Assembly: GCA_017553405.1 (NCBI GenBank)
Contig: JAFZME010000088.1
Span: 1-47,315 of the forward strand
DNA length: 47,315 bases
DNA from: Bacteroidales bacterium
GTDB lineage: Bacteria; Bacteroidota; Bacteroidia; Bacteroidales; UBA932
Reading direction: 5' to 3'
Part shown: positions 17,963-26,137 of the stretch, piece after piece
Layout of the letters: each line of letters begins with the position of its first letter
How positions within the stretch are numbered: position 1 is the first letter of the stretch
Translations under genes and position numbers: made by a program
The notes under the pieces: generated by a model
The model's input: the letters and a program-made list of their open reading frames with translations, nothing else
What the model was told of the DNA's origin: nothing
Database searches by the model: none

Positions 17963-19885
17963 ATGAAGCATTTCACTTTACCGAAGGACGGGGGGCTCAT
18001 CGAGGAAGGGCTGCCCGACGGAATTCTCCACGGCTTTGAAAGGATCAAAGCGAAAATCTACGACGAATCGAGGCAGGCGAGCTACGCAATCGCCGACATC
18101 ATCACCGACGCGATCAACTCCGCCGGCGACCGCGTTTTCCGCCTAGGGCTCACCACGGGCTCGACTCCGCGCTCGCTCTACAACGAGCTGGCGCGCAGAT
18201 ACGAAGCCGGCAAGGTGTCGTTCAAGAATGTCGTGATAGTTTCCATCGACGAGTACTATCCCAGCTCCGTCAACGACCGCCAGAGCCGCAACTTCAGGCT
18301 CCACGAGTCCCTTCTCGACAAGGTCGACATTCCGGCGGAGAACATCTTCATCCCCGACGGCTCTGTGCCGCAGGATAAGGTTTCTGCCTACTGCGCCAGG
18401 TTCGACACCGTCGCCCGCAATCTCGACCTCCTCGTGATAGGAGTTGGCGAGCAGGGGCAGGTGGGCTTCAACGAGGCCGGCACCAGGGCCAACAGCAGGA
18501 CCAGGACAGTCCGCCTGTCCTACAAGTCCCGCAAGCGCCAGGCCCGCAATTTCAACGGCGATATGGCCGCTACTCCCGCCGCAGCCATCACCATAGGCAT
18601 CAGCACGATGCTCTCCGCGAAGAAGATCATCCTTATGGCCTGGGGCGAAGGCAAGGCGGAGGCTGTCCGCGCAGTCGTCGAGGGCGAGCCTTCGGAGGCC
18701 ATTCCCGCCTCGTTCCTGCAGAGTCACGACGACATTTCATTCTATGTCGACGCCACCGCGGCCTGCCTCCTGACAAGGATAGTGGCCCCCTGGCTCGTCG
18801 GCCCCTGCGAATGGTCCAAGAAGTTCATCCGCGGCGCCGTCGTGTGGCTTTGCCAGAAGGTCGGCAAGCCTATCCTCAAGCTCACTGAGAAAGATTATCT
18901 GGAGAACAACCTCGGCGAGGTTATCGAGAAATACGGCCCCTTCGACAAGATCAACATCGAGGTCTTCAACGACCTCCAGCACACAATCACCGGCTGGCCC
19001 GGGGGCAAGCCCAATGCCGACGACAGCACGCGCCCGGTCCCTGCCAAGCCGTTCCCGAAGACTGTGCTTATATTCTCGCCCCATCCGGACGACGACGTCA
19101 TCTCGATGGGCGGCACGTTCATCCGCCTTGTCTCCCAGGGCCACGACGTCCACGTCGCGTATGAGACCTCCGGCAACGTGGCAGTCCACGACGACGTGGT
19201 CCTCCAGCATATGGACTGCGCCTTCCAGCTCGGTTTCGCCGACAAGTTCGACGAGGTCAAGGCGCTGGTCGATTCCAAGATTCCCGGCGAGCCGGAGCCG
19301 CGCGCCCTTCTCGAACTGAAGGCCGCCATCCGCCGCAGCGAAGCCCGCGGAGCCGTCCGTTCCTTCGGGCTCAACGACAATACGAACGTCCACTTCCTCA
19401 ACCTCCCGTTCTATGAGAGCGGCGGAGTGAAGAAGCTGCCGCGCAGCCAGGCCGACGTGGATATCATCAAGAAGCTCGTCACCGACCTGAAGCCGGATAT
19501 GATATTTATGGCCGGCGACCTCGCGGATCCCCACGGGACCCACCGCGTCTGCACCGAGGCCGCTCTCGAAGCCCTCGACCAGCTTCGCGAGGAGGGCTGC
19601 AAGTGGCTTGCCGACACCCACGTCTGGCTCTACCGCGGCGCCTGGATGGAGTGGGAGCTCGGCCGCGTGGATATGGCAGTCCCGCTGTCTCCGGACGAGA
19701 TGATAAAGAAGCGCCACTCGATCTTCCGCCACCTGTCGCAGAAGGACATCGTCCCGTTCCCGGGCGACGATCCCCGCGAGTTCTGGCAGAGGGCCGAAGA
19801 GCGCACGCAGAACACCGCCAAGCTCTACGACGAGCTGGGTATGGCTGAATATCAAGCAATTGAAGTATTTTTGAAACTCTGTTAA
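17963..19885 (+). CDS. Glucosamine-6-phosphate deaminase-like domain fused to PIG-L deacetylase domain
   Basis: The product has 640 residues. Residues about 25-270 follow the NagB fold (GLTTGSTPRSLYNEL, IDEYY with Asp96). The active-site loop reads GVGEQGQVGFNE, so the catalytic Asp and His of NagB (GEDGHIAFNE) are Gln164 and Gln166; Glu171 remains. From about 365 on it is a PIG-L/LmbE deacetylase with the zinc motif SPHPDDDVI (about 370-378) and DPHGTHR (about 522). This fusion is known in Bacteroidetes. The start at 17963 is chosen because the upstream in-frame extension is only repeat sequence. Confidence 0.85.
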   Translation: MKHFTLPKDGGLIEEGLPDGILHGFERIKAKIYDESRQASYAIADIITDAINSAGDRVFRLGLTTGSTPRSLYNELARRYEAGKVSFKNVVIVSIDEYYPSSVNDRQSRNFRLHESLLDKVDIPAENIFIPDGSVPQDKVSAYCARFDTVARNLDLLVIGVGEQGQVGFNEAGTRANSRTRTVRLSYKSRKRQARNFNGDMAATPAAAITIGISTMLSAKKIILMAWGEGKAEAVRAVVEGEPSEAIPASFLQSHDDISFYVDATAACLLTRIVAPWLVGPCEWSKKFIRGAVVWLCQKVGKPILKLTEKDYLENNLGEVIEKYGPFDKINIEVFNDLQHTITGWPGGKPNADDSTRPVPAKPFPKTVLIFSPHPDDDVISMGGTFIRLVSQGHDVHVAYETSGNVAVHDDVVLQHMDCAFQLGFADKFDEVKALVDSKIPGEPEPRALLELKAAIRRSEARGAVRSFGLNDNTNVHFLNLPFYESGGVKKLPRSQADVDIIKKLVTDLKPDMIFMAGDLADPHGTHRVCTEAALEALDQLREEGCKWLADTHVWLYRGAWMEWELGRVDMAVPLSPDEMIKKRHSIFRHLSQKDIVPFPGDDPREFWQRAEERTQNTAKLYDELGMAEYQAIEVFLKLC

Positions 19886-19886
19886 T

Positions 19887-20681
19887 ATGAAAGTCATCAT
19901 CAAAGACACCCCCGCGGAAGGCTCCGTCTGGGCCGCCCGTTACATCGCAAGAAGGATAAATGAAAAAGCCGCCGTATCCGACAAGCCTTTCGTCATCGGC
20001 CTGTGCACCGGCTCCACCCCCATCGAGACCTACGCCGAGCTCATCCGTATGGTCAAGGCAGGCGAGGTCTCCTTCAAGAACGTGATTTCGTTCAATATGG
20101 ACGAATATGTAGGCCTTCCGGAGGATCACCCCGAGAGCTACCATTCCTTTATGCACAAATACCTCTTCGACCACATCGACGAGCCCGCTGAGAATATCCA
20201 CATCCTCAACGGCAACGCTCCCGACCCCGTGCTCGAGTGCAAGCAGTATGAAGAGGCCATCGTGAAGGCCGAAGGATTCGACCTCTTCCTCGGCGGCGTC
20301 GGCGAAGACGGCCACATCGCCTTCAACGAGCCCTTCTCCTCGCTCTCGTCGAGGACCCGCGTCGTGACGCTCACCCGCGACACCCGCGAAGTCAACTCCC
20401 GCTTCTTTGGCGGCGACTGGAAGCAGGTGCCCGCCCAGGCGATGTCCGTCGGCGTTGCGACCGTGCTCTCCGCCAAGGAGGTCGTGATCCTCGCTTTCGG
20501 TGGCAAGAAGGCGCGCGCCATCAAGGACGCGGTCGAAGGCCCCATCTCCCACTACTGCACCCTTTCCGGTATGCAGAATCACCCTGCCGGCACCGTCGTC
20601 TGCGACGAGCAGGCCGTCGGCGAACTCAAAGTCTCCAGCTACCGCTACTTCAAGGCAGTAGCCGAGGCGGAAGGCGAATAA
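19887..20681 (+). CDS. nagB: Glucosamine-6-phosphate deaminase
   Basis: The 264-residue enzyme converts glucosamine-6-P to fructose-6-P and ammonia. All catalytic residues fall at the E. coli positions: Asp72 (MDEY), Asp141 and His143 (GEDGHIAFNEP) and Glu148. Gly-rich TGSTP binds phosphate. It starts one base after the fusion gene, so the active and the altered deaminase are made together. Confidence 0.96.
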   Translation: MKVIIKDTPAEGSVWAARYIARRINEKAAVSDKPFVIGLCTGSTPIETYAELIRMVKAGEVSFKNVISFNMDEYVGLPEDHPESYHSFMHKYLFDHIDEPAENIHILNGNAPDPVLECKQYEEAIVKAEGFDLFLGGVGEDGHIAFNEPFSSLSSRTRVVTLTRDTREVNSRFFGGDWKQVPAQAMSVGVATVLSAKEVVILAFGGKKARAIKDAVEGPISHYCTLSGMQNHPAGTVVCDEQAVGELKVSSYRYFKAVAEAEGE

Positions 20682-20705
20682 TCCACCATTTAAACCCAAT
20701 AAATT

Positions 20706-21245
20706 ATGAAAAAAGTCCTTTTAGTCGCAGCTGCAATGCTCGCATTCGTGTGCGCCTCCGCCCAGAGCGCCGCTGACCTCGCCGCTTCCCTTCAGAGGCT
20801 CGCCAACCTCAGGGATGCCAACAGCTCCTATCCCAAGAGCACCGGTATCTCCGAGATCGACTCCTATTCAAGCACTGTCTACAGGCTTTCCAACGCCGTC
20901 ATCGAGAGCGGTGACGATCTCCAGTCCCTCTGCGGCAAGGTAAGCGCAGGCGAGAAGGTCGATGCCAAGAGCGTGCTCAGCCTTTCCGCTTCCATCGCCG
21001 ACGAAGGCCTTGAGGCCGCCGACCTCGTGAAAGCCGGTGAAGGTGCCGTAGCAAAAGAAAAAGCGCTTGTCGAAGCCGCGAAGAACGAGAAGAACCCTAT
21101 GAAGAAGGCCAAACTTGCCGCCGACGCCGCAAAGGCCACCAACGCCATCTCCTACACGGCGAAGGCCGCTCCTATCATCGTCGAGGAGTCTGTCGCTCAG
21201 GGCAAGCTCGTCGAGCAGCTCGCCAAAGCCGTAAAGGCCAAATAA
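20706..21245 (+). CDS. Secreted helical protein of unknown function
   Basis: The 179-residue product has a signal peptide (MKKVLLVAAAMLAFVCASA, cleavage near SAQ) and a mature part rich in Ala, Lys, Glu and Ser with long amphipathic helices. No family was recognised. It is 24 bases after nagB and probably the last gene of that operon. Its 3' end overlaps the convergent aroD-aroA gene by 49 bases. Confidence 0.75.
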   Translation: MKKVLLVAAAMLAFVCASAQSAADLAASLQRLANLRDANSSYPKSTGISEIDSYSSTVYRLSNAVIESGDDLQSLCGKVSAGEKVDAKSVLSLSASIADEGLEAADLVKAGEGAVAKEKALVEAAKNEKNPMKKAKLAADAAKATNAISYTAKAAPIIVEESVAQGKLVEQLAKAVKAK

Positions 21246-23182
21246 AAGTCCGGGAAGGATTTTGATACGCATCCCTCGTCGTCTATGATGACGGGGGATT
21301 CTGCGTATAATGAGGCGAGGCGAAGGGCCATCACCATCCGGTGGTCGCCGCCGGAAGTGAAGGCTCCGCCGCGAAGAAGCCGTCCGGTGAGTATCCTCTC
21401 CGACAGGCCGATGCCGTGGATGGTCATAATGTCCTCGTCGATACGGATATCTACGCCCATCTTGCCGAGCATATTGAGAATCGCTTCGGCCCTGTCGCTC
21501 TCCTTGTGGCGCAGGCGTTCGACTCCGGAAAGGACGCTCCTGCCCTTGCAGAATGCTGCCAGGACGGCCGCCACGGGGAAGAGGTCGGGGCAGTTGTTGA
21601 GGTCGGCGCTGAACGCTTCGAGAGGGGAGTGCTGCACGTGGACGGACCCGTCTTCGAGGACCGAGAGCGAGGCTCCCGCCTGGGCGAGTATGTCCATTAT
21701 GGATATGTCGGCCTGCAATGAAGAAGAATCGAGCCCTTCGAGGGTAACGTCGCCTCCGATGGCGCCGGCAGCGAGGAAGCACGCCGCTCCGCTCCAGTCT
21801 CCTTCAATCTCGAAGGAGGCGGCCTTGTAGGCCTGTCCTCCCTTGATCTTGAATGTTATCCCTGAGCAGAGCCCCCAGTCGCGCGTCTCCGCGAAGTTCT
21901 CGTCGCCCTCCATCTCGCATCCAGCCACGACGCCGAATTTTTTCATCACGTCGAGGGTGATGAAAAGGTACGGGATGCTCTTCGGCCCGGTCACATACAG
22001 TGTCGAACGGTCGGCGGTCATCGGCAGCGCCATAAGGAGGCCTGAAATAAGCTGCGAGCCGCTCCTGCCGTCGATCTCGGCCTTGCCGGGGATGATCGGG
22101 CCGCACACGGTCAGAGGCAGGTAGCAATCGGTCTTGCGCGCACCGGCCTTTTCGGGCCGCAGGCTCACCCCGAAGGCGGCCATCACGTCGTGCGCTCCGG
22201 AAAGCGGGCGCCCGAGGATGGTCTTTTCGCCGTCGATACGGACGGGGTTGCTCCCCCTTGCCGCCACTATGGGGATGAGCAGCCTCGTCAGCAGGCCGGA
22301 CTCCCCGACAAAAAGCTCGCTCACCGGAGCCTTGCCTCCCGTGATGCGGAGCGTGGCTCCGTCGCGCAGTACGCGCGCTCCCAGCGCCTCTGCGGCCTTT
22401 ATCGCCGCCTCGCTGTCGTCGCAGGGGGTGTAGCCCGTCAGCACGGACTCCCCGTCCGCGAGCGCCGCGGCAAGAATGGCCCTCTGGGCGAAGCTCTTGG
22501 ACGCGGGCATCCTCAGCGTGACCGGCCCGAGCGGCTTGACGGGGGAGCCGCCATAGAGCGCCTTCTTCATAAGGGCGAAGGGCCACTGGCCGGGCGCCGC
22601 GGCTTCGCCTTCCGAAAGGGCGGCGTAGGTGAACGGCGCGCCGTGGGCGAGGCATTCGAGCCTCGATGGCTTGCCTTCCTGCCCCATCGCGAAAGCGATC
22701 AGACGCCCCTCCGGCGCCTTGCCATAGAGCCCGTACAACGTCTCGAGGTCTCCCTGCGAGAGTGCCGTCGTGACTATTTTCACTATATCGGCCCCGGAAG
22801 ACAGAGCCGTTGCGAGCACCCTTTCTAGCTCCTGCGCGGAAGGCGTGCCGTTAAAGTCGTGGAATGAGATGATAAGCCTCGTCCCCCACTCCCTGCAGGC
22901 GCTCCTTATCCGTTTGAGCGTCACTGCCGGGACTTCGATTTCGATGTCCGCAAATGCGGCCCCGGAGGATATTGCACGCAGGATTTTCCTTTCGGCGAGG
23001 GCGTCCTCGGCAAGCCGGCAGGTCGCAATCAGAGGCACGTCGGTGGCGCTGAAAAGCTCCTCGATCCCGTCCTCGGAGAGGGGGCAGCGGTCGAGCCGGA
23101 TTTCGGCCATTTCAATCTCTCCGCTTTCGAGGAGGGAGAATATTTCATCGAGGTTTTTACCCTGAATCGAGGTTGATATCAT
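21197..23182 (-). CDS. Bifunctional 3-dehydroquinate dehydratase (type I) / EPSP synthase
   Basis: The 661-residue fusion covers two shikimate-pathway steps. Residues 1-205 are type I AroD: EIRLDRC (Glu27, Arg29), ISFHDFNGTP with catalytic His108, VKIV with Schiff-base Lys135, and FAMGQEGKPSR. Residues about 215-655 are AroA: MPASKSFAQRA, SGSQLISGLLMA, CPDLFPVAA, RHKESDRAEA and GGDHRMVMA. The start at 23182 gives the AroD N-terminus MISTSIQGKNLDEI; the frame upstream overlaps a promoter. Steps 3 and 6 of the pathway are joined, skipping shikimate dehydrogenase and kinase. Confidence 0.93.
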   Translation of the reverse strand: MISTSIQGKNLDEIFSLLESGEIEMAEIRLDRCPLSEDGIEELFSATDVPLIATCRLAEDALAERKILRAISSGAAFADIEIEVPAVTLKRIRSACREWGTRLIISFHDFNGTPSAQELERVLATALSSGADIVKIVTTALSQGDLETLYGLYGKAPEGRLIAFAMGQEGKPSRLECLAHGAPFTYAALSEGEAAAPGQWPFALMKKALYGGSPVKPLGPVTLRMPASKSFAQRAILAAALADGESVLTGYTPCDDSEAAIKAAEALGARVLRDGATLRITGGKAPVSELFVGESGLLTRLLIPIVAARGSNPVRIDGEKTILGRPLSGAHDVMAAFGVSLRPEKAGARKTDCYLPLTVCGPIIPGKAEIDGRSGSQLISGLLMALPMTADRSTLYVTGPKSIPYLFITLDVMKKFGVVAGCEMEGDENFAETRDWGLCSGITFKIKGGQAYKAASFEIEGDWSGAACFLAAGAIGGDVTLEGLDSSSLQADISIMDILAQAGASLSVLEDGSVHVQHSPLEAFSADLNNCPDLFPVAAVLAAFCKGRSVLSGVERLRHKESDRAEAILNMLGKMGVDIRIDEDIMTIHGIGLSERILTGRLLRGGAFTSGGDHRMVMALRLASLYAESPVIIDDEGCVSKSFPDFYLAFTALASCSTSLP

Positions 23183-23243
23183 ATCTTGTCGGGCGTCTTG
23201 GTATGGAATTTGTCCGGAGGCGGCGGGTTTTGCCCGGACGTGG

Positions 23244-23251
23244 CAAAGATA
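23244..23251 (-). promoter_or_regulatory. -7 box for the aroD-aroA gene
   Basis: Read on the minus strand the site is TATCTTTG, matching TAnnTTTG, 62 bases before the start codon. It is divergent from the promoter at 23272-23302. No clear -33 element is visible. Confidence 0.5.
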
Positions 23252-23271
23252 CAAAAAATCGAAGCCATAAC

Positions 23272-23302
23272 TTTGATATAAAGCCAATATTTGCTAACTT
23301 TG
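23272..23302 (+). promoter_or_regulatory. Promoter of the six-gene exported-protein operon
   Basis: TTTG at 23272-23275 and TAACTTTG at 23295-23302, spaced by 19 bases, match the phylum consensus well. The first gene starts at 23338. Confidence 0.75.
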
Positions 23303-23337
23303 ACTTTTGCACGAAACAAATCTTAAATAAAACTATT

Positions 23338-23823
23338 ATGAAAAAGATTCTTTTGTTCGTTCTTGCAGGGCTGACTGCCATCACCCTTTCCGCCAAGGAC
23401 AAGAAGGCTACCGCAGCCTCCGACGCTTTCCACTACGACGTTGAGTACGTCAAGACGACCGGCGACGGCATCGCCCAGGTCAAGGTCGGCTCCTACGCCA
23501 AGAAGGCCAACGTCGCGACCTCCGAGATCCGCAAGGACGCCGTCCACGCGGTCATCTTTAAGGGCTATGCAGGCACCGGCGCCGCCGTCCGTCCCCTTGC
23601 CAAGGATCCCGACGTCCAGTTCACCAAGGCTGATTTCTTCAATCAGTTCTTCGGCGGCAACGACTGGGAGCGCTACGTCTCCGACGTCCAGACCGGCAGT
23701 ATGGAAGCGATGAAAGTCGGCAAGGAGTACAAAGTCTCCGCCGTCGTCTCCGTCAACGTCAAGATGCTCCGCCAGCACCTCGAGAAAGCCGGCGTCATCC
23801 GCGGTCTTGCATCCGGATTTTAA
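23338..23823 (+). CDS. Exported protein of unknown function, first gene of envelope operon
   Basis: The start at 23338 gives 161 residues with a signal peptide (MKKILLFVLAGLTAITLSA). The longer frame upstream runs through the promoter. The mature part is alpha/beta with HYDVEYVKTTGDGIAQVKVG near the N-terminus and a cluster of aromatic residues (FFNQFFGGNDWERYV). No family was recognised. Five more exported proteins follow with gaps of 3-14 bases, so a shared envelope role is likely. Confidence 0.8.
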   Translation: MKKILLFVLAGLTAITLSAKDKKATAASDAFHYDVEYVKTTGDGIAQVKVGSYAKKANVATSEIRKDAVHAVIFKGYAGTGAAVRPLAKDPDVQFTKADFFNQFFGGNDWERYVSDVQTGSMEAMKVGKEYKVSAVVSVNVKMLRQHLEKAGVIRGLASGF

Positions 23824-23835
23824 TATTTCCTCCCG

Positions 23836-24678
23836 ATGAAAAGGATTCTTGTCGCACTTTTCCTTCTCATTCCCGTCCTTTCCTTCGGACAGAATGTGAA
23901 TGACTGGATCGTCCTTCTCCTGAAGAACGGCAACAAGGTGGAAGGCACCGTCCTCGCCGCCGACGACTACAAGATCTCCGTCCAGACCCAGAACGGTCAG
24001 GAGCTCACCTACAACCGCACCGAGATCAACCGTATGGACAAGAGCGTCCCCAAGGAGCCCGAAGCCCCCAAGTCCCCCTATAAGGACTACACGACCGTCA
24101 AGTCCGGCTTCTGGTGGGGTGCAGGTCTTTCCATCGGTGTGGCCATCCCTTACCAGGATCCTCTCAAGGCCGCTATGCCCGTCGAGGCTGATTTCGCCCT
24201 CGGCTACAGGGTCAACGAGTTCTTCCAGGCCGGCGTCGGCTTCGGCTACCGCTACTACGCCTGGGGCGACAACTACAAATATCGCAACCCCGATCTCTAT
24301 CAGGGCTTCAAGAATATGTCGCTTCCTCTGTTCGTGACTCTCGGCGGCTCTATGATGCCCGGCCGCAGCCGCAACGTCGTTCCCTGCTGGGAAGTCGAAG
24401 GCGGCTATGCTTTCGGTGAAGGCAAGAAGGTCGGCGGGTTCTTCGGCCCCTCCATCGGTCTCAAGTTCGGACCCCTCGAGCGTCACCATTTCGTCTTGAC
24501 TCTGGGCTATCTTATGCAGCAGACCTATGTCCATAGCGTCGCTGTCGAGACCCGTGCCGTCGACGAGCGTTACGCCGACTACATCAACAATGGCAGGTAC
24601 TATGAGCCCCAGCCCGAAGATCCGTTCGAGAAAGGCTTCCTCCACGCTCTCCGCCTCCGCTTCTGCTACGAATTCTAA
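23836..24678 (+). CDS. Putative outer-membrane beta-barrel protein with Sm-like N-terminal segment
   Basis: The 280-residue product has a signal peptide (MKRILVALFLLIPVLSFGQ). Residues about 22-70 (LLLKNGNKVEGTVLAADDYK, then ISVQTQNGQELTYNRTEI) look like a small SH3/Sm-type beta domain. The rest alternates hydrophobic and polar residues in Gly/Tyr-rich strands (GFGYRYYAWGDN, GGYAFGEGKKVGGFF) and ends in Phe (FCYEF), as outer-membrane barrels do. This is probably the membrane anchor of the operon; function is unknown. Confidence 0.7.
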   Translation: MKRILVALFLLIPVLSFGQNVNDWIVLLLKNGNKVEGTVLAADDYKISVQTQNGQELTYNRTEINRMDKSVPKEPEAPKSPYKDYTTVKSGFWWGAGLSIGVAIPYQDPLKAAMPVEADFALGYRVNEFFQAGVGFGYRYYAWGDNYKYRNPDLYQGFKNMSLPLFVTLGGSMMPGRSRNVVPCWEVEGGYAFGEGKKVGGFFGPSIGLKFGPLERHHFVLTLGYLMQQTYVHSVAVETRAVDERYADYINNGRYYEPQPEDPFEKGFLHALRLRFCYEF

Positions 24679-24692
24679 ACCAATTGAAGATA

Positions 24693-25166
24693 ATGAAAAC
24701 CAGGATTTTCGCAGTTCTTCTTGCCCTGCTCACCCTTGTGGGCTGCGGCAAGAGGCAGGTTTCCTCGTACTATGACGCAGGGACCACTTTCCTCAACACC
24801 GAAGCCGACGGCTCCATCACCGTCCGTGCTTCCGGTCAGGGGCGCAACGCCCAGGATGCCATCGAGCAGGCCTGGAAAAACGCAGTCAGGGATGTGATGC
24901 TCAAGGGCGTCGAGGTCCCCGGCAACACTTTCCTCTCCAAGCCCCTCATCACCGAGGTCAATGCTGAGGAGAAGTACTCTTCCTTCATTTATTCCTTCCT
25001 TGCCGACCAGGGTGAGTATCTCAACTTCATCTCCACTGAAGACAAGAAAGTCGGCTCCACCGACAAAGCCCGCAACGACATCCAGGTCCGCCGTGTCGTG
25101 ACCGTCCGCGTGCTTCGCCAGGAGCTCAAGAACTACCTTATCCAGCAAAACATCATCAAACCCTAA
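24693..25166 (+). CDS. Lipoprotein with LPP20/FlgP-like pattern
   Basis: The ATG at 24693 is chosen over a TTG nine bases upstream and gives 157 residues. The signal ends LLTLVGC with a lipidation Cys at 17. The core ITVRASGQGRNAQDAIEQAW followed by KNAVRDVMLKGV resembles the repeated Ala pattern of LPP20/FlgP/LptE-like envelope lipoproteins; that likeness is by eye only. It sits 14 bases after the barrel gene and 3 before the next. Confidence 0.65.
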   Translation: MKTRIFAVLLALLTLVGCGKRQVSSYYDAGTTFLNTEADGSITVRASGQGRNAQDAIEQAWKNAVRDVMLKGVEVPGNTFLSKPLITEVNAEEKYSSFIYSFLADQGEYLNFISTEDKKVGSTDKARNDIQVRRVVTVRVLRQELKNYLIQQNIIKP

Positions 25167-25169
25167 GTA

Positions 25170-26126
25170 ATGAAAAAACTCATCGTTTGCGCAGCCGCGC
25201 TCACGCTTGTGGCGGCAGCTGCTTTCGGGCAGGCCAAGAAGCCTTCCCTGATGGTTATCCCCAGCAACGTCTGGTGCAGCCAGAACGGCTATATGAATGA
25301 AATCGACGTTCAGGGCCAGACTGTCTATTCCCCCGACTACTCCAGGGCTCTCAGCAACGACGCCGACCTCACCCTTGTCATCAGCAAGATCGGTGGCCTT
25401 ATGGCCGACCGCGGTTTCCAGCTCAAGCAGCTCAAGGCCGCTTCCGACGCTATCAACCGCCGTGCTATGGAAAACGCCGCGATCCAGTCCAAGAGCGGCT
25501 CCGAGGTTCAGACCAACGCCTATATGGAGATCCGCAACCAGGCTCGCGCCGACATCGTCCTCGAGCTGACCTGGAAGGTCAACGAGATGGGTCCCAAGCG
25601 TTCCATCACCTACATCCTTGACGCTATCGACGCCTACACCAGCAAGCAGGTTGCTTCCGCTTCCGGCACCGGTGCCCCGTCATTCACCGCCGAGGTTCCC
25701 GTCCTCCTCGAAGAGGCCGTCAACTCCCATATGGACGAGTTCTGCGACCGTCTTCAGAACCATTTCGACGACCTTCTCGAGAACGGCCGTGAGATGACTC
25801 TCATCATCAATGTCTTCGACGGCAACGACCTCGGCATCGACCTCGAGAGCGAGTTCGACGGCAAGGAGCTCCGCGAGATCATCGAAGACTGGGTCTATGA
25901 GAACACCGTCTCCCACCGCTACAACCTCGCTGACGACTCCGAGCTCTATATGAACTTCACCGAAGTCCGTATGCCCATCTACGACGAGAAGGGCCGTCCC
26001 CTCGCCGCCAACGCATTCGCAAGGGGTCTTGTCAAGCACCTCCAGGCTGCTCCTTACAGCATCGAGAGGTCCAAACTTATGAACAAAGGTCTCGGTGAGG
26101 CCCAGGTCATCATCGGCGACAAATAA
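25170..26126 (+). CDS. Exported DUF6175-like protein
   Basis: The 318-residue product has a signal peptide (MKKLIVCAAALTLVAAAAFG). PSLMVIPSNVWCSQNGYMNE and LVISKIGGLMADRGFQLKQL match what I recall of DUF6175 proteins in Bacteroidales. The ADRGFxLKxL and ARADIVLELTW elements also recall the TolB-N/CsgG-type fold used by envelope assembly proteins. An acidic stretch DGNDLGIDLESEFDGKEL lies near residue 215. Function is unknown; partners are probably the flanking exported proteins. Confidence 0.7.
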   Translation: MKKLIVCAAALTLVAAAAFGQAKKPSLMVIPSNVWCSQNGYMNEIDVQGQTVYSPDYSRALSNDADLTLVISKIGGLMADRGFQLKQLKAASDAINRRAMENAAIQSKSGSEVQTNAYMEIRNQARADIVLELTWKVNEMGPKRSITYILDAIDAYTSKQVASASGTGAPSFTAEVPVLLEEAVNSHMDEFCDRLQNHFDDLLENGREMTLIINVFDGNDLGIDLESEFDGKELREIIEDWVYENTVSHRYNLADDSELYMNFTEVRMPIYDEKGRPLAANAFARGLVKHLQAAPYSIERSKLMNKGLGEAQVIIGDK

Positions 26127-26137
26127 TCCTACACGCT

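Noticed and set aside
18022..18030. CTCCACGG inside the NagB-like gene as another hairpin-element arm
   Set aside because: It has no partner arm nearby and lies in coding sequence that fits the protein family, so it is chance.
23173..23337. N-terminal extension of the first envelope-operon protein
   Set aside because: The extension crosses a consensus promoter at 23272-23302 and precedes a clean signal peptide that starts at 23338.
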